This document shows positions 17,765-26,941 of a stretch of 64,000 nt of DNA, in pieces; positions within the stretch are counted from its first letter, which is position 1; each line of letters begins with the position of its first letter. The translations under genes and the position numbers were made by a program. Location of the stretch: NCBI GenBank assembly GCA_964397485.1, contig CAYNHT010000001.1, forward strand, positions 186,001 through 250,000, written 5' to 3'. The stretch is from CAYNHT01 sp964397485 (lineage in GTDB: Bacteria > Bacillota_I > Bacilli_A > RF39 > UBA660). Under the pieces are notes generated by a model. It saw only the letters and a list, made by a program, of their open reading frames with translations, was not told where the DNA came from and did no database searches.

Positions 17765-19753
17765 TTTATCTTTTATTTTATTATAAGTGAAATCACAATA
17801 ATCTAAAACTTCATCTTTTGTCCCACTTACACCAAATTTATCAATTGTTATTAAATATTTATCGCTGTAGACAAACCTATGCCATCCAAACGATGAACCA
17901 GCTTCAATAACAATTTTCTTATAACCCTTAGGTAAAATTAATTCTTGGTAATCTTCACTTTGTTTCAAAAACAACTCCATACATGGCATACTAACAACTC
18001 TAATATCCAATTTTTTAGAATTATAAAGTTCATTTGCTAAGTATAATGCAGTTGGAACTTCACTACCAGTAGCAATAATTATTCCATGAATGTTTTCTTT
18101 TTCTTTTCGAACAACGTATGCTCCTTGTTCAACTAATTTACCATTTGTTGTTGGAAGTAAGTTAACATCTGCCCTTGATAATATTAAACAATTAGGACTA
18201 TTACTGTTTAAGATACTATTCCAGCAACCAACTAATTCATTAGGATCAGCAGGTCTAAACACATTTAAATTAGGAGTTGACCTAAGCATAGCTAATTGTT
18301 CAATTGGTTGATGTGTAGGGCCATCTTGCCCTATATTAATCGAGTCATGAGAAAATATATAAGTAACTGGTAAATCCATAATTGCAGACATACGTATTGC
18401 TGGTTTAATATAATCAGCAAAAGCAAGAAATGTTGAGCCAAACGGACGAAATCCCGTCAAAGCAAGTCCATTTAATACTGCTCCCATAACATGTTCTCTA
18501 ACTCCAAACCATATATTACGTCCATTATAGTTATCTTTAGATATATCGGCTTGTTTATTCAAATACGTCTTAGCAGAACTTGCTAAATCAGCACTTCCAC
18601 CAATAAAATTGGGAATTTCACTAGCTAATTTAGTCATAATATTACCATTAGTAATACGAGTTGCTTCTTTAGTTTCAGAAGAAAAATGCCAATCGATTTG
18701 ATTTAAATCTATAGAAATATTTGAATTAAATAAATAATTAAAGTTATTTGTTGAACCCAATGTGGCATTATCTTTGAATTTCTTATAAAGTTGAGCCCAT
18801 TCATCATATTTTTTTGAGCTTCGTTCAGAAATCATTTTTCTAAATTCATGGATGACATCTTCTGGGACAACAAAAGGTTCCTCAACCACATGTAAAAGGC
18901 GCTTTAATTGCTCATTATCTTCCTTAGAAAGTAATTTCCCATGCACCTCACTAGTTCCAGCTAGAGACGTCCCTCGACCAATAACCGTTTTTACTTCAAT
19001 AATAGTAGGTTTATTTGATGTTTTTGCTCTCGATATAGCTTGGTCTATCGCTTTAACATCTTCGCCATCTTTTACTAATTCTGCATTCCATCCTAAAGCT
19101 TTAAAACGATCTACAACATTCTCAGTAAAAGTATTATCAGTATTTCCATCTAAACTTATACCATTTGAATCATATAATACAATTAAATTATTCAAATGAA
19201 GATTTCCTGCTAAAGAAGCTGCTTCATTAGCAATCCCTTCCATCAAATCACCATCACCACATAAAACATATACATGATAGTCAAATAATGCTTTCTCTTT
19301 AGCAAAAAGATGATTTTCCTTTTCAAAAGTCGATTGGTCTTTTAATATTTTAGCGCCTAAAGCCATACCTACTGCACTTGCAATTCCTTGACCCAACGGT
19401 CCTGTTGACATATCAACACCAGGTGTTATCCCATGTTCAGGGTGACCTGGTGTTTTATACCCAACGCGGCGAAAATTTTTCAAATCATCAATTGTAATAT
19501 TAAATCCTGCCATATATAAAGTTGCATATAAAAGTGCAGAACCATGTCCTGCAGACATTACAAAACGGTCACGGTTAATCCAATTAACGTCATTAGCACT
19601 AACATTGATATGTTTTGCATATAAAGTATAGATAATTGGGGCAGCGCCTAAAACAATTCCCGGATGGCCACTACCCGCTGCATTTATCATATCTATACCT
19701 AAAGTCTTTATATAATTTATAATTTTCTGATCTTTACTGATCTTATTTTCCAT
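17744..19753 (-). CDS. tkt: Transketolase (669 aa)
   Basis: Thiamine-diphosphate enzyme of the non-oxidative pentose phosphate pathway. Seen are the N-terminal GSGHPGIVLGAAP, the ThDP-binding motif CGDGDLMEGIANEAASLAG, the pyrimidine domain with FWFGVREHVMGAVLNGLAL, and SHDSINIGQDGPTHQPIEQ. Full length for bacterial Tkt. It separates the small SOS-region gene from sirA, as in Bacillus. Confidence 0.97.
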   Translation of the reverse strand: MENKISKDQKIINYIKTLGIDMINAAGSGHPGIVLGAAPIIYTLYAKHINVSANDVNWINRDRFVMSAGHGSALLYATLYMAGFNITIDDLKNFRRVGYKTPGHPEHGITPGVDMSTGPLGQGIASAVGMALGAKILKDQSTFEKENHLFAKEKALFDYHVYVLCGDGDLMEGIANEAASLAGNLHLNNLIVLYDSNGISLDGNTDNTFTENVVDRFKALGWNAELVKDGEDVKAIDQAISRAKTSNKPTIIEVKTVIGRGTSLAGTSEVHGKLLSKEDNEQLKRLLHVVEEPFVVPEDVIHEFRKMISERSSKKYDEWAQLYKKFKDNATLGSTNNFNYLFNSNISIDLNQIDWHFSSETKEATRITNGNIMTKLASEIPNFIGGSADLASSAKTYLNKQADISKDNYNGRNIWFGVREHVMGAVLNGLALTGFRPFGSTFLAFADYIKPAIRMSAIMDLPVTYIFSHDSINIGQDGPTHQPIEQLAMLRSTPNLNVFRPADPNELVGCWNSILNSNSPNCLILSRADVNLLPTTNGKLVEQGAYVVRKEKENIHGIIIATGSEVPTALYLANELYNSKKLDIRVVSMPCMELFLKQSEDYQELILPKGYKKIVIEAGSSFGWHRFVYSDKYLITIDKFGVSGTKDEVLDYCDFTYNKIKDKVEKLLK

Positions 19754-19820
19754 TCTTCCACCTCTTTATTATCCATTATTATTATATCAAAATTTCTATA
19801 GATAATAAAGAAAATATTCA

Positions 19821-19967
19821 TTATTTTATATTCATAACGATTAAGTTGTCATGAGCTACCTTTGTATCTTCTTCCATTTTTTTGACATTAACAGAATCAA
19901 TATAGGTAATTCCTAGAACAAATATGATAAATCCTATCATAATTTTACTTTTCAATAATTCTTTCAT
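19821..19967 (-). CDS. Small single-TM protein in the yneA position, LexA-controlled (48 aa)
   Basis: A 48-codon frame with AGGAGG well placed before its ATG. It encodes an N-terminal TM helix (IGFIIFVLGITYI, about residues 10-23) and a short charged extracellular tail. Its promoter carries a LexA box between -35 and -10, and it is divergent from lexA, the position of the division inhibitor YneA in Bacillus. YneA has a TM helix plus a LysM domain; LysM is absent here, so this is at most a minimal functional analogue. Division inhibition is inference. Confidence 0.7.
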   Translation of the reverse strand: MKELLKSKIMIGFIIFVLGITYIDSVNVKKMEEDTKVAHDNLIVMNIK

Positions 19968-19990
19968 TCTTATACCTCCTTGTTACATCA

Positions 19991-20019
19991 ATAATAACAC
20001 ATACATTTGTTCGTGTCAA
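19991..20019 (-). promoter_or_regulatory. Promoter of the small SOS-region gene
   Basis: Minus-strand TTGACA (20019-20014) and TATTAT (19996-19991) with a 17-base spacer that is filled by a LexA-type box. Confidence 0.8.
20000..20013. promoter_or_regulatory. LexA box 1
   Basis: CATACATTTGTTCG; read on the minus strand it begins CGAAC, matching the Firmicute consensus CGAAC-N4-GTTCG with an imperfect second arm. It lies in the spacer of the minus-strand promoter. Confidence 0.8.
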
Positions 20020-20028
20020 TACCTTTTG

Positions 20029-20042
20029 CAAACATTTGTTTG
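20029..20042. promoter_or_regulatory. LexA box 2 (lexA autoregulation)
   Basis: CAAACATTTGTTTG is a near-perfect palindrome with arms CAAAC and GTTTG. It overlaps the -35 hexamer of the lexA promoter, as expected for autorepression. Confidence 0.85.
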
Positions 20043-20068
20043 ACTTTACAACAATGATGTGCTATAAT
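20040..20068 (+). promoter_or_regulatory. lexA promoter
   Basis: TTGACT (20040-20045) and TATAAT (20063-20068) with a 17-base spacer, overlapping LexA box 2. Confidence 0.88.
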
Positions 20069-20098
20069 GTCTATGGAATGTAAAAAGGAGGTCATGTT

Positions 20099-20716
20099 GT
20101 GGAAGAATTGACAAAAAGACAAGCAGAAATTTTAAATTACATAAAAGAATATATTGTTTCATATGGATACCCACCAACAGTTAGAGAAATTGGTAAGGCT
20201 CTTGGGGTTTCATCACCTGCTACTATACATGCACATTTATCTAACCTTGAAAATAAAGGTTTCATAAAAAAAGAGGAAACAAAAAATAGAGCAATTGAAT
20301 TATTAGTTAAAAATGAGTATGATCAAAGAGATGATGCAGTTGTAGAAGTTCCATTACTCGGAAAAATCACGGCAGGTAGTCCTATTGAGGCAATTGAAAG
20401 ACCTGACGAATATTTTTCTTTACCAGCATACTTAATACCAAATAACAAAGAAGTTTTTACTTTATTGGTAAGTGGAGAAAGTATGATTAATGTAGGGATC
20501 TACGATGGAGATATTGTTATTGTAGAGAGAAAAAATAATGCAAGAAATGGTGAAATAATAGTAGCCATGACTGATGAAAATGAAGTTACGCTAAAAACAT
20601 TTTACAAAGAAAATGGTTATTTTAGATTACAACCAGAAAATGATACGATGGAACCAATCATTCTTAATAATGTAACCGTATTGGGAAAAGCAGTCGGATT
20701 ATACCGTAAACTATAA
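20099..20716 (+). CDS. lexA: SOS repressor LexA (205 aa)
   Basis: Represses DNA-damage genes and self-cleaves with RecA. The N-terminal winged helix (MEELTKRQAEILNYIKEY, PPTVREIGKALGVSS) is followed by the S24 peptidase domain. The Ala92-Gly93 cleavage site (ITAGSP), catalytic Ser128 (VSGESM) and Lys166 (TLKTF) are all present. The start is GTG at 20099, eight bases after AAGGAGGT. It is divergent from a small TM-protein gene with a LexA box in each promoter. Confidence 0.97.
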   Translation: MEELTKRQAEILNYIKEYIVSYGYPPTVREIGKALGVSSPATIHAHLSNLENKGFIKKEETKNRAIELLVKNEYDQRDDAVVEVPLLGKITAGSPIEAIERPDEYFSLPAYLIPNNKEVFTLLVSGESMINVGIYDGDIVIVERKNNARNGEIIVAMTDENEVTLKTFYKENGYFRLQPENDTMEPIILNNVTVLGKAVGLYRKL

Positions 20717-20720
20717 AACA

Positions 20721-20750
20721 AAAAAAACAATCAATTTGATTGTTTTTTTT
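20721..20750. terminator. Bidirectional terminator lexA / rhomboid
   Basis: Stem CAATCA/TGATTG flanked by seven A and eight T between convergent lexA and rhomboid genes. Confidence 0.85.
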
Positions 20751-21919
20751 TATGCAATTGCACCAAAGAAAGCCATGTAAATTAAAAATCCTGTAAATAT
20801 TGCAGTAATTATCCATCCATTTATTTCTTCAAATTTGGTTGATTTGTATTTTACGCCTAATGCTATAGTAATAAGTAGTCCTCCGATCAGCCCACCTATA
20901 TGAGCAGCATTGTCGATTCCCGGGATACTAAATCCTATTAAAAGGTTTATAATTATAAGCGGAACTATCTGTGATTTAATAACGCTTCCTAAATATACTC
21001 GATAATGATGCCCAAAGTATAATAATGCACCTAATAATCCAAATATCGCACCACTCGCTCCTGCTCCAATACTATTTGTAAAAAGCATAGATAATAAGTT
21101 TCCACTTATTGCACTAAATAAATATATTATTATGAATTTTGTCTTTCCAAAAAAACTTTCTAATTGTGGTCCAATTATATATATTGCATAGTTATTAAAT
21201 AGAAAATGCATAAAGCCAATATGCAAAAATGCACTTGTAATTAGTCTATAGTATTCACCTGATCTAATTAAATCAGGGTGACTTGCTCCAAAATTAAGCA
21301 ATGTTCCAACATCATAACTTCCATTACCTAGAATATACATTGCTAGAAAAATAAGCGTATTAACAGCAATTAGTCCATAACTAATTATCGGTTTTTTAAT
21401 TTTAAAAATATCTTCTGTTTTATGTGTATCTTCCTCATTTTTCTTATTAATGTCACCAGTTAACTTCATAAATAACTCAGCCCCTTTTTCTTTAAAATTT
21501 GTTTTTCTTGTTATGGTTGGAAAATGTTTAGTTATATAATCATATCTACTTAAATCATCAATTTCCTTAATATTAACACATTTTATATTACCATAATCTT
21601 CATTCTCTAATTTGGTTATATGAACATTATCCCCCAAATTGAGAAAAATATTTAAAGCGTTTATATTAATTGTAAAGGTTTTTTTCTTAATGTTTTTCAT
21701 AATTTGTCTAGTTTTATATATATCAAAATCTAATTGTTCATCATTATGAATATAATTAGATGATATTCTAACTATTTTATAATCCCCATTTAATTTTTCT
21801 AACCAGATTTCATCTTTTGCGCCATGTAAAACAATTGGATTATATCCCTCTTCAGTTATAAAATAATGTAATAATTTCATAATCATTTCGTCTTTTTTAC
21901 TCATAATTAATTCATCCAT
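20750..21919 (-). CDS. Rhomboid intramembrane serine protease with N-terminal globular domain (389 aa)
   Basis: Cleaves membrane proteins within or near TM segments. Residues 1-175 form a soluble domain like that of Bacillus YqgP/GluP. The membrane part (about 180-385) carries the catalytic Ser289 in GAGASGAIFG and His340 in NAAHIGGLIGG. The HxxxN-like segment HIGFMHFLFNN lies in TM2. There is no C-terminal TPR region as in GluP, so the chain is shorter. The ATG follows GAGGTG. Confidence 0.9.
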   Translation of the reverse strand: MDELIMSKKDEMIMKLLHYFITEEGYNPIVLHGAKDEIWLEKLNGDYKIVRISSNYIHNDEQLDFDIYKTRQIMKNIKKKTFTININALNIFLNLGDNVHITKLENEDYGNIKCVNIKEIDDLSRYDYITKHFPTITRKTNFKEKGAELFMKLTGDINKKNEEDTHKTEDIFKIKKPIISYGLIAVNTLIFLAMYILGNGSYDVGTLLNFGASHPDLIRSGEYYRLITSAFLHIGFMHFLFNNYAIYIIGPQLESFFGKTKFIIIYLFSAISGNLLSMLFTNSIGAGASGAIFGLLGALLYFGHHYRVYLGSVIKSQIVPLIIINLLIGFSIPGIDNAAHIGGLIGGLLITIALGVKYKSTKFEEINGWIITAIFTGFLIYMAFFGAIA

Positions 21920-21985
21920 ATTTTCACCTCATTCAATCATAATATTTTGTATTTTCTCGTATAATGTGTAAAGGGGGGTTACGAT

Positions 21986-22441
21986 TTGAAGAAAATACTA
22001 ACATTCATCGTTATTTTACTGCCTTGGTTCTTAAGTAGTATATTAGTTAATAGTAACAATGCGTATTATCAAAATTTAAATTTACCTTTTTTTGCTCCAC
22101 CTGCTATAGTATTTACAATAATTTGGACTATTCTCTATATCCTTATAGCTATTAGTATCTATAAAATATATAAAGAATATAAATGTAAAGATATTGGCGA
22201 ATACAACAAAACTTTAGCCCTTAACTACCTTTTCAATCAATTATTTTCATATGTCTTCTTTAGTTTGAAAAGTCCGTTTTTGGGATTCATTGTTGCTATA
22301 ATAGTACTAATTACTTCTCTGTTCTTATACTATGAAACAAAGAAATTAAATGATACTAGTTCTAAACTTTTAGTTCCGTATGTCATTTGGAATATATTTG
22401 CAACAATATTAAGTTTAACTATATATTTTATGAATTTTTAA
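21986..22441 (+). CDS. TspO/MBR family tryptophan-rich sensory protein (151 aa)
   Basis: Five TM helices with the family pattern LPFFAPPAIVFTIIWTILY in helix 2 and NYLFNQLFSYVFF in helix 3. TspO proteins bind porphyrins and may sense or degrade them; the ligand here is unknown. The start appears to be TTG at 21986, preceded by a GGGGGG site. Its 3' end overlaps the convergent pseudouridine synthase by 14 bases. Confidence 0.85.
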   Translation: MKKILTFIVILLPWFLSSILVNSNNAYYQNLNLPFFAPPAIVFTIIWTILYILIAISIYKIYKEYKCKDIGEYNKTLALNYLFNQLFSYVFFSLKSPFLGFIVAIIVLITSLFLYYETKKLNDTSSKLLVPYVIWNIFATILSLTIYFMNF

Positions 22442-23330
22442 AGTTTTCTAAAATATTGATAAAAGAATTTGGAAGTTCACTACTAAATTCAACATACTTA
22501 CCAGTTCTAGGGTGAATAAATCCTAGTTCTTTTGCATGTAAACATTGCCCCGTTTCATCGATCAATTTTCGTCTTCCATAAACAGGATCATTGACAATTG
22601 GGTACCCAATATAATTCATATGAACTCTAATTTGATGTGTCCTTCCTGTTTCTAATTGTAATTCAATTAAGGTCGCCTCTTTAAATCTTTCGATTACTTT
22701 AAAATGCGTAATTGCATCTTTACTATTGGAAGAAGTTACAGCCATTTTTTTACGGTCTTTTGAATCCCTACCAATTGGGGCATCTATTGTACCAGTATCA
22801 TTTTTAATAACGCCCCATACTAAAGCATAATACTTTCTATGCGTTGTTTTCTCTTCTAATTGTTTTGATAAAATTTCATGAGCCTTATCGTTTTTAGCAA
22901 CTACCAAAAGCCCTGTTGTATAAGCATCGATTCGATGTACAATACCAGGACGGAATTCTCCGTTTAAAGTACTTAATTGTTTTGAATGATACATTAATCC
23001 ATTAACCAAAGTACCATTATTATTGCCAATTGCAGGATGTACAACTATCCCATTATCTTTGTTCACAACAATTATATCTTCATCTTCATGTACAATGTCT
23101 AAATCCATTTTTTCTGGATTAACATCCATCTCTTCTTCTATATATTCAGCAACAGTAATATTATCATTTTCTTTTAGTGTATAACTATTTTTTACACAAA
23201 TATCATTTACTTTAATACTATCGCTTTTAATCATCTTTTGTATTTTACTACGACTTAAATCCAGAACATCTATTAAATAATTATCAATTCTTTGTCCACT
23301 AGATTCTTCGTTAACTATGTATTTTTTCAC
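22428..23330 (-). CDS. RluA/RluD-family 23S rRNA pseudouridine synthase (300 aa)
   Basis: Isomerises uridine in rRNA. An S4 RNA-binding domain (about residues 10-70) is followed by the catalytic domain with the family motif PGIVHRIDAYTTGLLVVAKN (catalytic Asp in HRID), LQLETGRTHQIRVHM and NDPVYG. The ATG at 23339 directly abuts the binding site AGGAG. The GTG at 23330 has correct spacing and is preferred. It overlaps the lspA end by 20 bases, the same pairing as in many Firmicutes. Confidence 0.93.
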   Translation of the reverse strand: MKKYIVNEESSGQRIDNYLIDVLDLSRSKIQKMIKSDSIKVNDICVKNSYTLKENDNITVAEYIEEEMDVNPEKMDLDIVHEDEDIIVVNKDNGIVVHPAIGNNNGTLVNGLMYHSKQLSTLNGEFRPGIVHRIDAYTTGLLVVAKNDKAHEILSKQLEEKTTHRKYYALVWGVIKNDTGTIDAPIGRDSKDRKKMAVTSSNSKDAITHFKVIERFKEATLIELQLETGRTHQIRVHMNYIGYPIVNDPVYGRRKLIDETGQCLHAKELGFIHPRTGKYVEFSSELPNSFINILENFKNS

Positions 23331-23784
23331 TATTATCATCTCCTATAAACATATTTATAATAATCAGCCCCACTGATATAACTATGCACATATCAGCAAA
23401 GTTAAAAACAGGAAAGTCATATTTAAAAATCATGAAATCTAAATAATCAATTACGTAACCATGGATAATTCGGTCAATTAGGTTCCCTAAAATTCCACCT
23501 ATCAAAATACCATAACTTAGAGTTTCTAATTTAGATAATTTTTTATCTTTTACAAAGTATAAATAGAATATTACCAATGAAACTAAAGCAACCAATATTA
23601 AGAAAAAACGATTGCCCGCTAATATACTCCATGCTGCTCCAAAGTTACGAACATAACTGATGTTAAAAAAATCAGTAATAATTTCTTTACTAGTATTTAA
23701 AACCATTTTACTATCAACAATTATTTTTAAAACTTGATCAATAATAACACAGATAAAACTAATCAATAGCATTTTTTTAATCAT
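23311..23784 (-). CDS. lspA: Lipoprotein signal peptidase II (157 aa)
   Basis: Cleaves signal peptides of prolipoproteins in the membrane. Four TM helices, with the catalytic aspartates in GNLIDRIIHGYVIDYLDF and FNFADMCIVIS, both intact. I start at the ATG at 23784 with GGTG upstream, because the first ATG (23802) is embedded in a TATAAT box. Its substrates probably include the FMN lipoprotein at 27.6 kb. Confidence 0.95.
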   Translation of the reverse strand: MIKKMLLISFICVIIDQVLKIIVDSKMVLNTSKEIITDFFNISYVRNFGAAWSILAGNRFFLILVALVSLVIFYLYFVKDKKLSKLETLSYGILIGGILGNLIDRIIHGYVIDYLDFMIFKYDFPVFNFADMCIVISVGLIIINMFIGDDNSEKIHS

Positions 23785-23937
23785 AATTTTCACCAAGAAC
23801 ATTATACCATAAATTAGAGTAAAATTAATAGTTTAATTAATAATAAAGATCAGACAACTGTGGACTAAGTTTAAAACTATGTTTTATTATAATTACAAAT
23901 GACATACCATTGATAGAATATAACATTTATGTAACAT

Positions 23938-23972
23938 ATAAAAAAATTAACTCTAAAAATTCAAGTTAATTT
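23938..23972 (-). terminator. Terminator of the pilin-lectin operon
   Basis: Minus-strand arms AAATTAACT and AGTTAATTT with an 11-base loop followed by T. It lies 60 bases after the stop of pilin-lectin gene A. The rest of 23803-24031 shows nothing else I can name. Confidence 0.75.
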
Positions 23973-24031
23973 CATTTCACAATTTAAAAATCATTAAATC
24001 ACAATAATATGTATTGGATTCCTGACTGGAT

Positions 24032-24175
24032 TTATTGTTCAAGGGGGAGCAACACAGGACGGAACGAAGAGCCGCTGTGGACATTGCCACCAGTGCGATA
24101 GAAGTGGAACAGCCCAGCATATGCACCGTTATAATAGAGGCCGCCACGATTGAACCACGGAGTCGAGGAGAATGG
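24032..24175 (-). repeat. DGR variable repeat VR-A with IMH-like 3' end
   Basis: Aligned with VR-B, most differing codons change at the first and/or second base while the third base is kept, for example TTC/TAC, ACT/GGT, AAT/CGT, AGC/TAC and GGC/AAC. This is what adenine-specific mutagenesis of AAY codons in a template repeat produces. The invariant 3' end TTCCGTCCTGT plus GC-rich bases fits an initiation-of-mutagenic-homing site. The stretch is markedly richer in G+C than its surroundings. Confidence 0.85.
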
Positions 24176-25669
24176 CTTGTTAGAATAATCGGTAAACCAT
24201 GAGGTAAAATCCCCCCCCGAACTACTTGTTTCATATACGGCATCTCCAAATATACCTGCATTTGCTTCATAATTATATTGTCCTACATCTGTTACATGTA
24301 CTACATACATATCTTTATATTTACTATCTGCACTTAATATACTAGTTCCATATGTTGTTAAACTATCATGTCCATTATCTACATATGAAGCTGTTCTTTC
24401 CCACGCTCCACCTGACATATCATATACTCCATATACATTTCCTGTTGTACTTGCCTGTTGACCATTGTCAGTATTATATTCGTTTGTACATCCGGTTGTT
24501 GCTGATGATGAAACTGTATCTCCAGCACATCCAGTTGTATAATCATTTGCTGGGTTTATCCATACTTCATCTACTTTTCCATATGTTGATTTTGAAAGGT
24601 ATGTCACTGCTCCCCATTCACTATTTTTCATCATATGAGTATCTACCTCATTTGCTTGCCATCCATATACAGCATTATTTTTCATTGCTAATGATACATC
24701 AAATGCATTTCCAATTGTTATATATCTCCATGACGTTGCATTTGGTATTATTTTTGCTGTTAAATCTGTCTTATTACAATTTGTTTCACTTGCACTCGTA
24801 TAACATAAATCACTTTGATTAGCTACACTTGGCTCAAACTTAGCTACCCATATTCCTGGTATTTCATCTGTTCCAAATTTAAAGGATGGATGAGATACAT
24901 AATTTGTTTGACTATCTCCACTATATGTTGGAGTTATTGCTATATCCGTATCATCAATCGTTGTATTTGTGTTATCTATTAAAAATTTAACGTTTATTGT
25001 TCCAGCTGTACTTGTATGATAATTATTAGCTATCTGATATGCATATCTTGGTATCCATACCCAATATGATCCATCTTCTGTTCTTACATTTGCCCATTGT
25101 TTATTATCATAATCATACCACTGTGTATCTGTTTCGGTTGTATTTACCCAATCATTTCCATTCCATTTAATTGGGGTCATTCCTGTTACTAATACTGGAG
25201 CATTTACTCCTTTTGCTTCATCATAATATTCATATGTTACTTCTGATGTTTCTTCTATAACACATTCCTCTTGTGTTTTTTCACTTATACTTACTGCACT
25301 TTCAGCATAACTCTTCTCAGCACAGTATTTTCCATCATGTATTGCTAGGGCTACTTGTCCCTCACTATTAACTTTTACTGTACCATTTTTAGGTTTACTT
25401 CCTTTATATTCTAGTTGTTTACCTAATGGATTGGATGATTCAACTCCATTTGTATAAGTAAATGTTATTTCTTCTTCTGTCCCTGCCAAAATATCCTGAG
25501 CATATTTTAATTCTTCGGCTGATACTATTCCATATGCTGTATTTTTAAATGCTCCTTTTTTTGCTTCATCAATCACATTTAAGATTAATGGCGTTGCAAT
25601 CAATGCGATGATTGCTAAAATTACTATTACTGCGAGTAACTCTATTAATGTAAATCCTCTTTTTTTCAT
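24032..25669 (-). CDS. Type IV pilin-like / C-type-lectin-like fusion protein A, DGR target (545 aa)
   Basis: The N-terminus is a class III prepilin leader MKKRG followed by FTLIELLAVIVILAIIAL, with Gly at -1 and Glu at +5, then pilin-like sequence to about residue 125. A Tyr/Glu-rich linker (about 135-160) leads to a domain with WYDYDNKQWANV, VWIPRYAY, GVYDMSGGAWERTA and a C-terminal WFNRGGLYYNGAYAGLFHF. This is the C-type-lectin/formylglycine-enzyme-like fold used by DGR target proteins. The last ~45 codons are hypervariable relative to copy B (see VR features). Predicted to sit on the cell surface in a pilus-like fibre and bind variable ligands; binding is inference. I start at ATG 25669; a GTG at 25681 is possible. 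Confidence 0.85.
   Translation of the reverse strand: MKKRGFTLIELLAVIVILAIIALIATPLILNVIDEAKKGAFKNTAYGIVSAEELKYAQDILAGTEEEITFTYTNGVESSNPLGKQLEYKGSKPKNGTVKVNSEGQVALAIHDGKYCAEKSYAESAVSISEKTQEECVIEETSEVTYEYYDEAKGVNAPVLVTGMTPIKWNGNDWVNTTETDTQWYDYDNKQWANVRTEDGSYWVWIPRYAYQIANNYHTSTAGTINVKFLIDNTNTTIDDTDIAITPTYSGDSQTNYVSHPSFKFGTDEIPGIWVAKFEPSVANQSDLCYTSASETNCNKTDLTAKIIPNATSWRYITIGNAFDVSLAMKNNAVYGWQANEVDTHMMKNSEWGAVTYLSKSTYGKVDEVWINPANDYTTGCAGDTVSSSATTGCTNEYNTDNGQQASTTGNVYGVYDMSGGAWERTASYVDNGHDSLTTYGTSILSADSKYKDMYVVHVTDVGQYNYEANAGIFGDAVYETSSSGGDFTSWFTDYSNKPFSSTPWFNRGGLYYNGAYAGLFHFYRTGGNVHSGSSFRPVLLPLEQ
24367..24604. repeat. 238-bp perfect direct repeat, copy 1 (with 26092-26329)
   Basis: Base-for-base identical by eye to 26092-26329 (offset 1725), inside the lectin-domain coding regions of genes A and B. 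It indicates recent duplication or gene conversion. Confidence 0.85.
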
Positions 25670-25759
25670 TCCTATTTTCACTCCCTTATTCTAATGTTTT
25701 AAACAACGCACATTGATATTAAAGTAATAATTAAATTTGTTATGCTTTTTTAAATATTA

Positions 25760-25900
25760 TTATTCGAGGGGAAGCACAACAGGACGGAACGAATAGTTGT
25801 AGTAGACATTGCCTCCACCAGCGCTGAAGTAAAACAGGCCAGCACTAGCACTGTTAGAGCAGTAGCCACCACGACGGAACCACGGACCCGAGGCGTATGG
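25760..25900 (-). repeat. DGR variable repeat VR-B with IMH-like 3' end
   Basis: Counterpart of VR-A. It shares the frame residues CCGTGGTTC, GCTGG, CTGTT and TTCCGTCCTGT but differs at most other codons in positions one and two. One codon longer than VR-A within a glycine run. G+C-rich compared with flanks. Confidence 0.85.
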
Positions 25901-26091
25901 CATGTGCGAGTAATCTCCATACCATGACGTACTATTATTTCCTGTACTACTTGTTTCATATACAGCATCTCCAAATATACCTACATTTGCTTCGTAATTG
26001 TTTGGTCTTGTATCTGTTGCACCCACTACATATACATCTTTATATTTACTATCTGCACTTAATATACTAGTTCCATATATTGTTAAATTAG

Positions 26092-26329
26092 CATGTCCAT
26101 TATCTACATATGAAGCTGTTCTTTCCCACGCTCCACCTGACATATCATATACTCCATATACATTTCCTGTTGTACTTGCCTGTTGACCATTGTCAGTATT
26201 ATATTCGTTTGTACATCCGGTTGTTGCTGATGATGAAACTGTATCTCCAGCACATCCAGTTGTATAATCATTTGCTGGGTTTATCCATACTTCATCTACT
26301 TTTCCATATGTTGATTTTGAAAGGTATGT
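26092..26329. repeat. 238-bp perfect direct repeat, copy 2 (with 24367-24604)
   Basis: Second copy of the identical segment in the lectin domain of gene B; upstream and downstream sequence is still very similar until the variable repeat begins. Confidence 0.85.
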
Positions 26330-26941
26330 TACTGCTCCCCATTCACTATTTTTCATCATATGGGTATCTACTTCATTTGCTTGCCATCCATATACATCAT
26401 TGTTTTTCATTGCTAATGATACATCAAACGCATTTCCATTTGTTATATATCTCCATGATTTAGCATTCGGTATTATTTTGGCTGTTAAGTCTGTTTTATC
26501 ACAATTTGCTGCACTTGCACTTGTATAACACAAATCACTTTGATTTGCTACACTTGGTTCAAATTTTGCTACCCATATTCCTGGTATTTCATCAGTCCCA
26601 AATTTAAAGGCTGGGTGTGTTACATAGTTCGTTTGACTATCCCCGCTATATGTTGGGGTTGTTGCGATTGTTGTCTCATCTATTGTTATATTTGTATTAT
26701 CAATTAAAAACTTAACATTTATTGTTCCGGCATCACTTGTATGATATCCACTTGTAATTGAGTAAGCATATCTTGGTATCCATACCCAATATGATCCATC
26801 TTCTGTTCTTACATTTGCCCATTGTTTATTATCGTAATCATACCACTGGGTATCAGCTTCATCTGTATATTCCCAATCTGTTCCATTCCATTTGATTGGT
26901 GTCATTCCTGTTACTAATACTGGAGCATTTACTCCTTTTGT

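Larger units (their letters stand above)
25760..26941 (-). pseudogene. Lectin-like half of pilin-lectin gene B, after an in-frame TAA
   Basis: This 394-codon frame continues, without any frameshift, from the pilin half at 26942-27394; a single TAA (26944-26942) separates them. The aligned codons are GAT GAA GCA in gene A and AAT TAA ACA here. The first in-frame ATG (26905, giving 381 aa) has no properly spaced binding site. The lectin-like domain is otherwise intact, ends in a diversified variable repeat (WFRRGGYCSNSASAGLFYF) and has no further stop. Either the gene was recently inactivated, or the two halves are expressed some other way (readthrough, weak internal start). I lean to a nonsense allele. 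Confidence 0.75.

Noticed and set aside
24352..24822. Long plus-strand open frame opposite the lectin domain of gene A (and its twin opposite gene B)
   Set aside because: It is an antisense shadow of the repeated coding sequence, has no binding site and shows Leu/His-rich composition typical of such shadows.
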